Below, piece after piece: positions 40,731-50,500 of a stretch of 64,000 nucleotides of DNA. This stretch comes from CAYQQJ01 sp964419935 (GTDB lineage Bacteria > Pseudomonadota > Gammaproteobacteria > Pseudomonadales > Cellvibrionaceae). The notes under the pieces were generated by a model that was given only the letters and a program-made list of their open reading frames with translations, did no database searches and was not told the origin of the DNA. The first letter of the stretch is position 1; each line of letters begins with the position of its first letter. The translations under genes were made by a program, and so were the position numbers. The stretch lies in contig CAYQQJ010000002.1 of NCBI GenBank assembly GCA_964419935.1, positions 124,001-188,000 of the forward strand. The letters are read 5' to 3'.

Positions 40731-41618
40731 TCAGACCTCTGGACCGGCCGAGGTTTTCAGCCCCCGAATTTCAAAGCGCCAGGTCCGAATGATATCCAGC
40801 CGGTCGGTGGTCTTGCGAATCTCCGGGGGAAAAGGTGGGAAAGGCGATGCCAGTTGCACGATCTGCACCGCCGCGTCATCCAAGAGCTTGTGGCCGGATG
40901 ACTGAAGAATTTCCACATTGGACACACTGCCGTTTGGGTGCAGGCTGACGGACATGCGCAGACTGCCGAACACGCCGCGTTCCAGGGCCTCCTGGGGAAA
41001 GTTGCTGTTGCCGATCTGTTCGATTTTTTGCGTCCAGCTATTGAGATAGGCCGCGTCTGCTGATGCCTTGGTGGCTACCGACGTCAGGCGCCTGATGCGG
41101 GGCTGTTTCGCCAGGTTCTGGCGGATGCGGTCGAGTTTCGCCTGCAAACTGGCAATTTCCGGGTTGACCAAAGGCGTATCCAGTTCGCCGCCTTCGCGCT
41201 CTATCTGGCTCTGGGTATCTTGCTGAGCTTCGATTTGTTTTATCTGATGTGCAGCCGCTGACTGGGTGGCCAGCAGCTTGGTCGTCTGCTGGCTGACGCT
41301 GGCGGCTTTCTGCTGGGGGACCGGCGTTATATCTTGAATATTGGCATCGGCGATCTCTGCTTTCTGACGAGTCGTCAGTTCCTTGGCCTGTTGCTCGGTG
41401 CCGCTGGCCTCTTGATCGAACTGGGCCAGAAAATCCGCTTTCTCCGGCGCAGCCATACTCTGGTGTGTTGCCAGGGTAACGTTCAGGGTGGGCGCAATCT
41501 GATCGCCACTGTTCAGCTTGAAGCTCACGCCAAATATGAGCATGGCATGTACCGCAATGGCCATGAAAACGGTAAAGCTCAAGCGGTCGCCTGAGCTGAC
41601 CGGGTCGTTATCTATCAT
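40731..41618 (-). CDS. TonB-family energy transducer (TonB3-like)
   Basis: Protein of 295 residues anchored by one N-terminal helix (LSFTVFMAIAVHAMLIFGVSF). A long helical, Gln-rich periplasmic section (residues about 60-190) leads to a TonB C-terminal domain: NFPQEALERGVFGSLRMSVSLHPNGSVSNVEIL, then PFPPFPPEIRKTTD. The position between gshB and algH equals that of P. aeruginosa tonB3, which is needed for twitching motility. It lacks the Pro-rich spacer of classical TonB. ATG at 41618. Confidence 0.88.
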   Translation of the reverse strand: MIDNDPVSSGDRLSFTVFMAIAVHAMLIFGVSFKLNSGDQIAPTLNVTLATHQSMAAPEKADFLAQFDQEASGTEQQAKELTTRQKAEIADANIQDITPVPQQKAASVSQQTTKLLATQSAAAHQIKQIEAQQDTQSQIEREGGELDTPLVNPEIASLQAKLDRIRQNLAKQPRIRRLTSVATKASADAAYLNSWTQKIEQIGNSNFPQEALERGVFGSLRMSVSLHPNGSVSNVEILQSSGHKLLDDAAVQIVQLASPFPPFPPEIRKTTDRLDIIRTWRFEIRGLKTSAGPEV

Positions 41619-41664
41619 CAAACCGTAGAATTTCCAGTAAATGTAACGGGTATCGATGCCGTTG

Positions 41665-42615
41665 TTATCGTCGTTGCAACTGTTCGGCAATCGCTGTCAT
41701 CAGCACGCCAGCAATGTCCGTGTCATAGGCCCGGTCGATTTCCCGGACGCAGGTTGGGCTGGTGACGTTGATCTCCGTCAGGTATTCCCCAATCACATCC
41801 AGCCCTACAAAGAGTAGACCTTTTTCCACCAGTGACGGTGCGACTTGATCGACAATCCATTGATCTCGCGCGTTGAGGGGTTGGGCGCGACCCTGCCCGC
41901 CGGCCGCCAGGTTGCCGCGGGTCTCACCTGCCGCCGGTACCCGGGCGAGGCAGTAGGGGATGGCTTTCCCGTTCACGACCAGAATACGTTTGTCGCCGTC
42001 GCGGATTTCCGGCAGATAACGTTGCGCCATAATATAGCGCTGACCGTGGTCGGTAAGCGTCTCCAGAATCACGCTGATATTGGGGTCGTCGGCTCCACAG
42101 CGGAAGATACTGCTGCCTCCCATGCCATCCAGCGGCTTGAATATCACATCCTGATGCTCGCCGTGAAACTCCCGCAGACGTTGCTGATCCCCGCTGACCA
42201 GCACGGGTGGGCAGCATTGGGGAAACTGGGTGGCAAAGATCTTCTCGTTGCAGTCGCGCAGGCTGGCGGGTTTGTTGACAACCAGGGTTCCCGCGGCTTC
42301 GGCCGCCTCCAGGATGTAGGTTGAATGCAGAAACTGGCTGTCGAACGGCGGATCCTTACGCATCAGGATGACGTCGAGGTCGGCGAGCGCCATGTCCTGG
42401 GCATCTCCCAGCTGGAACCATCTCCCCGCATCATCGTAGACCTGCAATGGGCGGCAGCGGCTGCGCCCTGCGCCCTGGGCGAGGTACATGTCGTGCAGTT
42501 CCATGTAGAACAGCCGCCAGCCCTGCTTTTGCGCAGCGAGCAGCAGGGCAAGGGTTGTGTCCTTGGCAAATTTGACGGAACCTATGGGATCCATGACGAC
42601 GCCGACTCGAATCAT
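41665..42615 (-). CDS. gshB: Glutathione synthetase
   Basis: ATP-grasp ligase of 316 residues joining gamma-glutamylcysteine and glycine. Family segments are VGVVMDPIGSVKFAKDTTLALLLAAQ, LMRKDPPFDSQFLHSTYILE, VFKPLDGMGGSSIFR-like IFKPLDGMGGSSIF and GLDVIGEYLTEINVTSPTCVREI. The length is standard. It precedes tonB on the minus strand and is divergent from pilG, as in Pseudomonas. Confidence 0.97.
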   Translation of the reverse strand: MIRVGVVMDPIGSVKFAKDTTLALLLAAQKQGWRLFYMELHDMYLAQGAGRSRCRPLQVYDDAGRWFQLGDAQDMALADLDVILMRKDPPFDSQFLHSTYILEAAEAAGTLVVNKPASLRDCNEKIFATQFPQCCPPVLVSGDQQRLREFHGEHQDVIFKPLDGMGGSSIFRCGADDPNISVILETLTDHGQRYIMAQRYLPEIRDGDKRILVVNGKAIPYCLARVPAAGETRGNLAAGGQGRAQPLNARDQWIVDQVAPSLVEKGLLFVGLDVIGEYLTEINVTSPTCVREIDRAYDTDIAGVLMTAIAEQLQRR

Positions 42616-42925
42616 TGGGAAGGGTTTCCTTATTTAGTTGCGGCCTATTAACGCGGGACATTGGCGAATTGCCACATAATATACGATGATTAGGGCATGA
42701 ACGCAGTTTAACCCGGGAATCAGGCCCAGGTATTTGGGCGAAAACCGTGGTGGCGCAGGCTGCTGGTGTGGATGATTTCTTTTTTTTTCAAGCATTTATG
42801 GATTACACTGCAGGACTGTGTTAAAAGTTAGTTCAAACGCTAAAAAATTAACGCAAATCCAGCAGGCATACGTATTTCAGCGAATGCGACACGTTCTCTC
42901 CGGAATATGATTTAGGGTCATTTTT
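42616..42925. other. Divergent promoter region between gshB and pilG
   Basis: No gene in 310 bases. The right half is AT-rich, with a run of T around 42779-42788, and must carry the promoter of the pil-chp operon; no consensus pair stands out strongly. Confidence 0.4.
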
Positions 42926-43321
42926 ATGGACGCAAATCTTGAACACCTGAAGGTTATGGTGATTGATGACAGCAAGACCATTCGCCGAACAGCGGAAACC
43001 TTGTTGAAAAAGGTTGGCTGTACCGTGGTAACCGCAACCGATGGTTTTGACGCCCTGGCCAAAATTGCCGATACCCGGCCGGACATTATTTTTGTGGATA
43101 TTATGATGCCGCGGCTCGACGGCTACCAAACCTGTGCTTTAATTAAGAACAACAGTGAATTCAAGTCCACGCCCGTCATCATGCTGTCCAGTAAAGACGG
43201 TCTGTTCGATAAAGCCAAGGGCAGAATCGTCGGGTCGGATCAATATCTGACCAAGCCGTTCAGTAAAGGTGAGTTGATAGGCGCCATTGAGGCTCATGTC
43301 AAAGTTGCTCGCGTGAGCTAA
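42926..43321 (+). CDS. pilG: Twitching motility response regulator PilG
   Basis: Single-domain CheY-like protein of 131 residues. Phospho-acceptor Asp58 (IIFVDIMMPRLDG), acidic pair Asp14-Asp15, the switch Ser in IMLSSKDG and Lys in YLTKPF are all present. PilG receives phosphate from ChpA and favours pilus extension through PilB/FimX-type partners and, in Pseudomonas, raises cAMP. It is the first gene of the pil-chp operon; AGGG lies before the ATG. Confidence 0.96.
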   Translation: MDANLEHLKVMVIDDSKTIRRTAETLLKKVGCTVVTATDGFDALAKIADTRPDIIFVDIMMPRLDGYQTCALIKNNSEFKSTPVIMLSSKDGLFDKAKGRIVGSDQYLTKPFSKGELIGAIEAHVKVARVS

Positions 43322-43380
43322 GGGATGTTGGGCAGGACGCAGTAATTAATTTAAATCCGGACTTAACATTTGGGGGTTCC

Positions 43381-43743
43381 ATGGCAAAAGTTCTTATCGT
43401 TGACGATTCGCCCACCGAGACCTACAAGCTCACCAGCTTGTTGGAAAAGCACGGTCATGTCGTCACTGCAGCAAGTAACGGCGAAGACGGTGTTGCCGAC
43501 GCGAAGCGCGATCAGCCCGATGTGGTGCTGATGGATATTGTTATGCCGGGCCTCAACGGTTTCCAGGCGACGCGCCAGCTCAGCAAGGCACCCGAAACCG
43601 CTCACATTCCCGTCATCATAGTGACAACCAAAGATCAGGAAACAGACCGTGTTTGGGGCATGCGCCAGGGCGCGAAGGCCTATTTGACCAAACCTATCGT
43701 CGAAAAAGAACTGATTGATGTTATCGCCAGCGTTATCAGCTAA
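43381..43743 (+). CDS. pilH: Twitching motility response regulator PilH
   Basis: CheY-like protein of 120 residues with phospho-acceptor Asp52 (VVLMDIVMPGLNG), the DD pair at 8-9, Thr in VIIVTTKDQ and Lys in YLTKPI. In Pseudomonas PilH acts as a counterweight or phosphate sink to PilG. A GGGGG site precedes the ATG; 59 bases separate it from pilG. Confidence 0.96.
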   Translation: MAKVLIVDDSPTETYKLTSLLEKHGHVVTAASNGEDGVADAKRDQPDVVLMDIVMPGLNGFQATRQLSKAPETAHIPVIIVTTKDQETDRVWGMRQGAKAYLTKPIVEKELIDVIASVIS

Positions 43744-43767
43744 GACTTCAGCGGGTATACGAGAATA

Positions 43768-44310
43768 ATGACAGAACAAACCGCGTTTCACGTTCTTGCG
43801 AGCCTCGCCGCAACCAGTCGTCAATCTGCCCGAGGACTGCCGGCCCAGGTGGACGTGGTGCCACGCTGGAGTGGCGTGGGCTTTTCCTTCATGGGATTTC
43901 AGTTTGTCACGCCCATCGGGCAAGTGGCTGAGCTTTTGGAAGTGCCGCCTTCCACCCGCTTGCCGGGCGTTCATCCATGGGTCGTTGGTTTGTCCAACGT
44001 CCGCGGGCGGCTGTTACCGTTGTTTGATCTGGCGATGTTCTATGGTGGGAAGCTGGCGGGCCTGCGCAAGCAGCATCGGGTACTGGTTGTCGAGACGGAC
44101 AAGCTCTACAGCGGCTTGTTGGTCGACAGGGCGTTTGGCATGCAGCACTTCTCAGTCGACAGCTTTGCCGAGGGCGCAGAGGATTTGCCGGAGAGCCTGC
44201 AGCCATACACTCAAGGGTCCTACCGGGATGCGTCCGGGACCAGCTGGTTTGTATTCAATGTGGCGGCATTGGTCGATGAGCCACGCTTTGCCAATGCTGC
44301 CCTGGTGTGA
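43768..44310 (+). CDS. pilI: CheW-like coupling protein PilI
   Basis: Protein of 180 residues with a CheW domain (residues about 35-170) that links the receptor PilJ with the kinase ChpA. Typical CheW segments are GVGFSFMGFQFVTPIGQVAELLEVP, VVGLSNVRGRLLPLFDLAMFYGG and GLLVDRAFGMQHF. Order and size are as in P. aeruginosa. Confidence 0.94.
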   Translation: MTEQTAFHVLASLAATSRQSARGLPAQVDVVPRWSGVGFSFMGFQFVTPIGQVAELLEVPPSTRLPGVHPWVVGLSNVRGRLLPLFDLAMFYGGKLAGLRKQHRVLVVETDKLYSGLLVDRAFGMQHFSVDSFAEGAEDLPESLQPYTQGSYRDASGTSWFVFNVAALVDEPRFANAALV

Positions 44311-44458
44311 CCTACAGGTGGAGTTAACCGTTGGCAGGTTGACAGATGTACAACCGCGGGGCTGTCTCCGTGAAGATCGCAGAAATATGAGTTTGATTTA
44401 CAGGGTACTTCCGTAAATATAAAGATACACGGGCAATGATTCGCTTGGGAGCGTTGGT

Positions 44459-46678
44459 ATGAAGACAAAGTCTAGTGGCCTCATTTCGCGGCCAAAATCA
44501 AACCCGGTGCTGGCGTTACTGGTATTTGCGCTGATCGGGTTTGTCGCCCTGATGGGGTTGATTATCTACGTCCTGTTCCGGGACGCGGCCAGAGACCAGG
44601 ATTACCTGCAGTACACCGCGGAATTGCGGGCACTGTCATATCGGGTGACGACACTGTCGCGGGACGCCACGTCCGGTAACAGTGCGGCATTTTCCGAGCT
44701 GCGCGGTGTGACCACGGAAATGGACACGACCTGGCAGCAGTTGAAAGCCAGCGATCGCCAGACCCGTGAAGCCCTTGCTGCGGAAATGAATGCCTATGAT
44801 CAAGTCTGGAGCCGCATTCAACAGAACTCGCGCATCATTACCGACAATGAAGAAACCATCGTCTTCCTGCACGACGTAGCGACTACCCTGAACGAATCAC
44901 TGCCGGAACTTCAGGCAGAGCATAACAATATTGTCGAAATCCTGCTCGAGAATGACGCGCCAGCGGACCAGGTGTCCGTGGCACAGATGCAATCCTGGCG
45001 CGCCGAGCGTATCGGTCGTAACGTGGATAAAATGCTGCGCGGCGGTGAAGGTGTTGTTCAGGCCGCGGACCAGTTCAACCTGGACGCCAGCCTCTTCGGG
45101 CGTGTTTTGCAAGGTATGATCAACGGCGACATGGCCATGGGTATCTCTCAGGTAACCAACCCTGAGGCTCGCGAAAGTCTTGCTGAAATTGCCGAACTGT
45201 TCGAATTTGTCAGCGGCTCGGTCCGCGAAATCTTTGAAGCTTCCCCGGCACTGTTCAGTGCTCGCCAGGCGACTAACGAAATTCTCGACGACAGCCCACT
45301 GCTGCTGGAAAACCTGGCGAACCTGGCGGACAAAATTGCTGTGCTGCCCAGCACGCGAACCGTAAACAGTTATGCCCTGATGGGTGTGGGTGGCCTCGCG
45401 CTTCTGTGTCTGTTGTTGATTTTCGTCCAGTACAACCAGGCAACCAAGCGTCGCTTGATGGAAACCCGCGAGACCAACGAGAAAAACCAGAACGCGATTC
45501 TGCGACTGCTCGATGAACTCGCCGATCTGGCGGATGGTGACCTGACAACCACAGCGACGGTAACGGAAGATTTCACCGGCGCCATTGCCGACTCCATCAA
45601 CTACACCGTTGACCAGCTGCGCGTGCTGGTATCGCGAATCAATGAAACCTCTGCCAAGGTATCAGCCGCATCTCAGGAAACCCAGCAAACAGCTTTGCAT
45701 CTGGCTGAAGCTTCCGAGCATCAGGCGCAGGAAATTGCCGGTGCGTCTGCTGCGGTCAACGAGATGGCGGTCACTATCGATCAGGTTTCTGCCAACGCCT
45801 CCGAATCCGCAGGCGTTGCGGAGCGCTCCGTATCCATTGCCAAGAATGGCGCCAAAGTGGTGCAAAACACCATTCACGGGATGGACACCATTCGCGAACA
45901 GATTCAGGACACGTCAAAACGTATCAAACGACTGGGTGAGTCCTCCCAGGAGATTGGTGACATCGTAAGTTTGATTAACGATATTGCCGACCAAACGAAC
46001 ATCCTCGCGTTGAATGCCGCGATTCAGGCGTCCATGGCCGGTGACGCCGGTCGAGGCTTTGCGGTGGTAGCGGATGAGGTACAGCGGCTGGCGGAGCGTT
46101 CTGCTACAGCGACCAAACAGATCGAAACTCTGGTTAAGACGATCCAGAACGATACCAACGAAGCCGTAACCTCGATGGAGCAAACAACCTCTGAAGTGGT
46201 ACGCGGTGCCCGCCTGGCACAGGATGCGGGTGTTGCTCTGGAAGAAATCGAATCCGTATCCGCGAACCTGGCGGAATTGATTCAGAACATCTCCAACGCG
46301 GCGCGCCAACAGGCGTCATCCGCAGGCCATATCTCGAACACGATGAACGTGATTCAGGAAATTACCTCCCAGACCTCAGCCGGTACCAACGCCACGGCGA
46401 ATGCGATCGGAAATCTGGCGGCCATGGCACTGGATCTGCGCGAATCCGTTACCGGCTTCAAGCTGCCCGAAGAAGTGAGCGACAGCGAAAGCTACGTTCA
46501 TGTTGGCGGTAGCCACTCCGGTGATGACGATGGCGCTGATGGAGTTGAAATGGAAGATGACGAAGTCATCGATCTGTCGCTCGACGATGCCCTTGGCTAT
46601 GACGAGGATGAAGATGACGACATCACGCTGCTGCGCAACGAGGCGGTAAATGAACACAGCGTTCACGCCAAGTCGTAA
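44459..46678 (+). CDS. pilJ: Type IV pilus chemoreceptor PilJ
   Basis: Methyl-accepting chemotaxis protein of 739 residues: membrane helix 1 at about 17-40, a periplasmic helical (PilJ-type) region, membrane helix 2 at about 300-325, HAMP-like segment, and a signalling coiled coil with the hairpin tip DQTNILALNAAIQASMAGDAGRGFAVVADEVQRLAERS near 508-548. The C-terminus has an unusual acidic extension from about residue 680 (MEDDEVIDLSLDD, YDEDEDDDITLL), beyond the usual end of PilJ. GGGAG lies before the ATG. Confidence 0.96.
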   Translation: MKTKSSGLISRPKSNPVLALLVFALIGFVALMGLIIYVLFRDAARDQDYLQYTAELRALSYRVTTLSRDATSGNSAAFSELRGVTTEMDTTWQQLKASDRQTREALAAEMNAYDQVWSRIQQNSRIITDNEETIVFLHDVATTLNESLPELQAEHNNIVEILLENDAPADQVSVAQMQSWRAERIGRNVDKMLRGGEGVVQAADQFNLDASLFGRVLQGMINGDMAMGISQVTNPEARESLAEIAELFEFVSGSVREIFEASPALFSARQATNEILDDSPLLLENLANLADKIAVLPSTRTVNSYALMGVGGLALLCLLLIFVQYNQATKRRLMETRETNEKNQNAILRLLDELADLADGDLTTTATVTEDFTGAIADSINYTVDQLRVLVSRINETSAKVSAASQETQQTALHLAEASEHQAQEIAGASAAVNEMAVTIDQVSANASESAGVAERSVSIAKNGAKVVQNTIHGMDTIREQIQDTSKRIKRLGESSQEIGDIVSLINDIADQTNILALNAAIQASMAGDAGRGFAVVADEVQRLAERSATATKQIETLVKTIQNDTNEAVTSMEQTTSEVVRGARLAQDAGVALEEIESVSANLAELIQNISNAARQQASSAGHISNTMNVIQEITSQTSAGTNATANAIGNLAAMALDLRESVTGFKLPEEVSDSESYVHVGGSHSGDDDGADGVEMEDDEVIDLSLDDALGYDEDEDDDITLLRNEAVNEHSVHAKS

Positions 46679-46699
46679 ACAGGGGAGTCGATAGACCCA

Positions 46700-47548
46700 A
46701 TGGTTTGGTCTTTGCAGTCAGCGCCGAGGCTTACCGATCAGCAGTTCGATCAGTGGAGCAAGTTGCTTGAAGAGCGAGCGGGCATTTTTCTGGGCGACCA
46801 CCAGCGCGTGTTTTTGCAAACCCAAGTTGCAATGCGCATGCGTGAGCTCGGTCAGGATGACTATTCCTCTTACTACCGGCGGGTTCTCGACGGCGTCTCC
46901 GGCATGGTGGAGTGGAGCGTGCTTATCGATCGTCTGGTGGTTAAGGAAACCTCGTTTTTCCGCCACAAGCCATCCATTAATGCCGTGTGCAACCATCTGC
47001 AGCAGCGTATCAATAATCAGGCCCTGGACAGCAGTTACGATGTCTGGAGTGTTGGTTGTGCGTCGGGTGAAGAACCCTACTCCCTGGCCATGATCATCAA
47101 TGACTGCTTTGAATACGCACGCATGGATCCTTACTACGGCGTGACCGCAACCGACATCAGCAGTGCGGCACTGGCACTGGCCCGTAAAGGAACCTACTCC
47201 CCGCGCAAGCTGGAGAACCTGGAGAGCCATTTCAGGCAGCGCTATTTCACGCCGACAGCCGATGGCAAATTTCAGATAAATACCCGGTTGCAGGATCGCG
47301 TTTGTTTTAACAAGGCTAATGTGCTGAACATCAAGGAAATGCCCAGCGTGAAGCTGGACGTTATTTTCTGCCAGAACGTCCTGGTGTATTTCCGTCGTTG
47401 GTTGCGCCAGGAAATTATGAACACGTTTGTGGAACGCATGAAACCGGGTGGACTGTTGATCGTCGGGTTAGGCGAGGTTGTGGAGTGGAACCACCCACGA
47501 ATGCAGCGGCTCGCTGTCGATGACGTGCAAGCCTATATTCATAAATAA
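46700..47548 (+). CDS. pilK: CheR-type methyltransferase PilK
   Basis: Protein of 282 residues expected to methylate glutamates of PilJ using SAM. The CheR N-terminal helices lead into VVKETSFFRHKP, the SAM-binding VWSVGCASGEEPYSLAMII, ATDISSAALALARKGTYS and DVIFCQNVLVYF. The pair with ChpB below gives the adaptation branch of the system. Confidence 0.95.
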   Translation: MVWSLQSAPRLTDQQFDQWSKLLEERAGIFLGDHQRVFLQTQVAMRMRELGQDDYSSYYRRVLDGVSGMVEWSVLIDRLVVKETSFFRHKPSINAVCNHLQQRINNQALDSSYDVWSVGCASGEEPYSLAMIINDCFEYARMDPYYGVTATDISSAALALARKGTYSPRKLENLESHFRQRYFTPTADGKFQINTRLQDRVCFNKANVLNIKEMPSVKLDVIFCQNVLVYFRRWLRQEIMNTFVERMKPGGLLIVGLGEVVEWNHPRMQRLAVDDVQAYIHK

Positions 47549-47590
47549 ACACGTACCTAAACACATACCTAAACAATAGGAACTTCCACT

Positions 47591-50500
47591 ATGGGAGATA
47601 CGCGTAACTATGCAGCCCTGGAGTGGGTGATTGGTGAAATTGAGGATACCCTCAAGGAAGCCAGGCAAGCTCTGGAGGCCTATGTCGAGGATCCCAAAGA
47701 CTCGACTCGCATACGTTTTTGCCTGACCCATATTCATCAAGTGCACGGCACGCTGCAAATGGTGGAATTCCACGGTGCGTCACTGTTGGCTGAAGAAATG
47801 GAGCAGCTGGCCCAGGCATTGATTGGTGATGCTGTATCGAGTGCGGCCGAAGCGCACGAAGTGCTGATGCGTTCCTTGCTGCAACTGCCTATCTATTTGG
47901 ACCATGTCAAGAACCGCCGCGATGATCACCCCGGCGTCATTCTGCCGTTGCTCAACGATTTGCGCGCCGTACGCAAGCAGGGCTATCTCAGTGAAACCAA
48001 CCTTTTCGCACCGGATCTGACGCCCGCGCAACACCCGAGTGGCGCACGCCACCCGGTGACCGCTGACGCTCAGAAACTGAAGCCGGTTTTGCAAAAACTC
48101 CGGGAAATGTACCAGTTTGCGGCAGCCAGTGTGCTGCGTGGCGTGAAGGTCGAAGAAAACCTGGAATACCTGAACAAGGTCTGCACCCGGCTCGAGAGCC
48201 TGACGGCCGGTACGCGCAGTTTCCCCATTTGGAACGTTGCGGCGGCCATGACCGAGGGGCTGGTGCGTGACGATATTGAGCTGAGTGTGGCGGTGCGGGG
48301 CCTGCTGCGGCACCTGGCCCGCGAACTGCGCGTCTTGACCGAGGGCAGCCCTGAATCGCTCAACAAACCGGTGCGCTTGAGCCTGCTCAAGAATCTTTTG
48401 TATTACGTGGCCCGCGCCGATGACGGCGGCGAGCGCATCAACAAGATCAAAGCCGCCTACCAGCTGAACACGGCGCTGCTGTACGGCGACACCTCTGGAC
48501 ACACATCGGATAAAGACTTCATTTCGGCACCGGACCCGGAAGCCATTCGCTCCGTTGTGGTCGCTCTTCAGGATGAAATCAACTCCGTCAAACACATACT
48601 CGATATTTCCCTGACCGGTCAGGGTGGCCTTGACGAGTTGGCCGAAGTGCTGCCGATCGTCAAGCGCATTGCCGATACCCTTGCCGTTCTCGGTATCGGG
48701 GATTTACGCAAGCAAATCATGTTGCAGCACGAAGCGCTGAGTGACATTTGCACATCCGGAACGCTCGACGAAGATCGGTTGATGCAGGTTGCCGGACGTA
48801 TTATTGAGATCGAGCATCGCCTGCAAGCTGTTGCCAAAGGTGCCGGTAAAAACCGGGATCTGTCGTCGGTGGATGAGCGTGGTATTGAAATCGACCAGGC
48901 AAAAAGTGCGGTACTGGCGGAATGTCAGAAAGGCCTTGAGCAGGCTAAAGACGCTATTGTGGAGTACATCGCATCCAAGTGGGATGCGACACATCTTGCG
49001 AACGTGTCCGGTTTGATGAACAACATTCGCGGCGGCCTGGAAATGATTCCGCTGCCGCGTCCAGCCGCAATAGTGGATACCTGTGGCCGCTACATTCAGG
49101 AGCAACTGCTCGACGCACAGATCACACCGGACTGGCAGACCCTCGACAGCCTTGCCGACACCATTGCCAGCGTGGACTACTACCTGGAACGTCTGCGCGA
49201 AGATCGGGAAGAAGATCTCGACGGGTTGCTGACCATCGCTCAGCAAAGTATTGGCGCTCTGGGCTACGCCGTGCCGGACACAACTGTTACCTCACCCGGC
49301 GTTGTTGCGGCTGATGCTACCGATAGTGAAAGCACACAGGCGCCTGCCGAGGACTTTACCGAGACGGCAAGCATTGCGGACGAGCGTCCACTTGTTGATG
49401 ATGCAGCGGTGGAACCGGACGCCTTTGCTTCTGTCGCAGAACCTGAGGTGGCAGCCGAGCAGCCGCTTGAATCGGAACCTGCCGCCGAATCAGATGAAAC
49501 CATTGGCCTTGCCGGTGATGATGACACTGCCGTTGGCAGCGAATTTGCGGAGCCAGAGCTCGTCAGTGAAACTGATGAAGCCCGTCATATTGAAAATACA
49601 GCCGACGAGGCGCCCGCTGAAACCGACGAGCCAGTCGAGGGCGGCGTGGCTGAGGCCAGTACGCCGGTCGCTGAAGACGTTGAAGAAGAAAGCGACATTG
49701 ACGATGAGATCGTAGAGATCTTCATCGAAGAGGCGGGTGAAGTACAGGAAACTCTTGCAGAGTTCTTCCCCCTTTGGCGCGACAATCTCCAGGACCAGGA
49801 CAGTCTCACCATTGTTCGCCGTGCCTTCCACACCCTCAAGGGCAGTGGCCGCATGGTCAACGCCCGTGATATTGGTGAGCTCGGTTGGTCCATCGAGAAC
49901 ATGCTCAACCGGGTACTTGACAGCACAATTACCCCTCAGGATGAACACTTTGCCCTTATTGAAATGGTGCTGGATGTTCTGCCGGATCTGGTCAAGGCGT
50001 TTGAAGCCCGCAGCGGCAACCCCCATAAAGCGCTGACGGAACAATATATGGCGTGGGCGTTTGCCGCCGCCGACGGTGACTTGCCGGCGGACTTGCGTCG
50101 CGCCGCGGGCCGCTGGCTGCAGGGTGAGGGACGCTCGGAGCCGCAAGAATCCAAAGTTATGGAAGTTGTGAGCGCCGATGAAGTGTCGCCTCCCGCGTCG
50201 TCTGTGACAGCGGATGATAGCGACGATGACACCGATGACCTTGTGCTTTGGGAAATATTTGCGTCAGAAGCTCAGTCCCACTTGGCAACCGTTGAGGCGT
50301 TCGTGCAGCAAATGGAAGAGGCAGCGCCTATCTATGCGCCGCCTAGTGACGATATGCAGCGCGCGTTGCACACGCTCAAGGGCAGCGCGCATATGGCCCA
50401 TGTCACGCCAATTGCGCAGTTGGCTACCCCGTTTGAAAGCTTCGTCAAGGAGCTGCGGGCCTACCAGGTCAACCTGAATGAAGACATCCTGCAGCTGATC

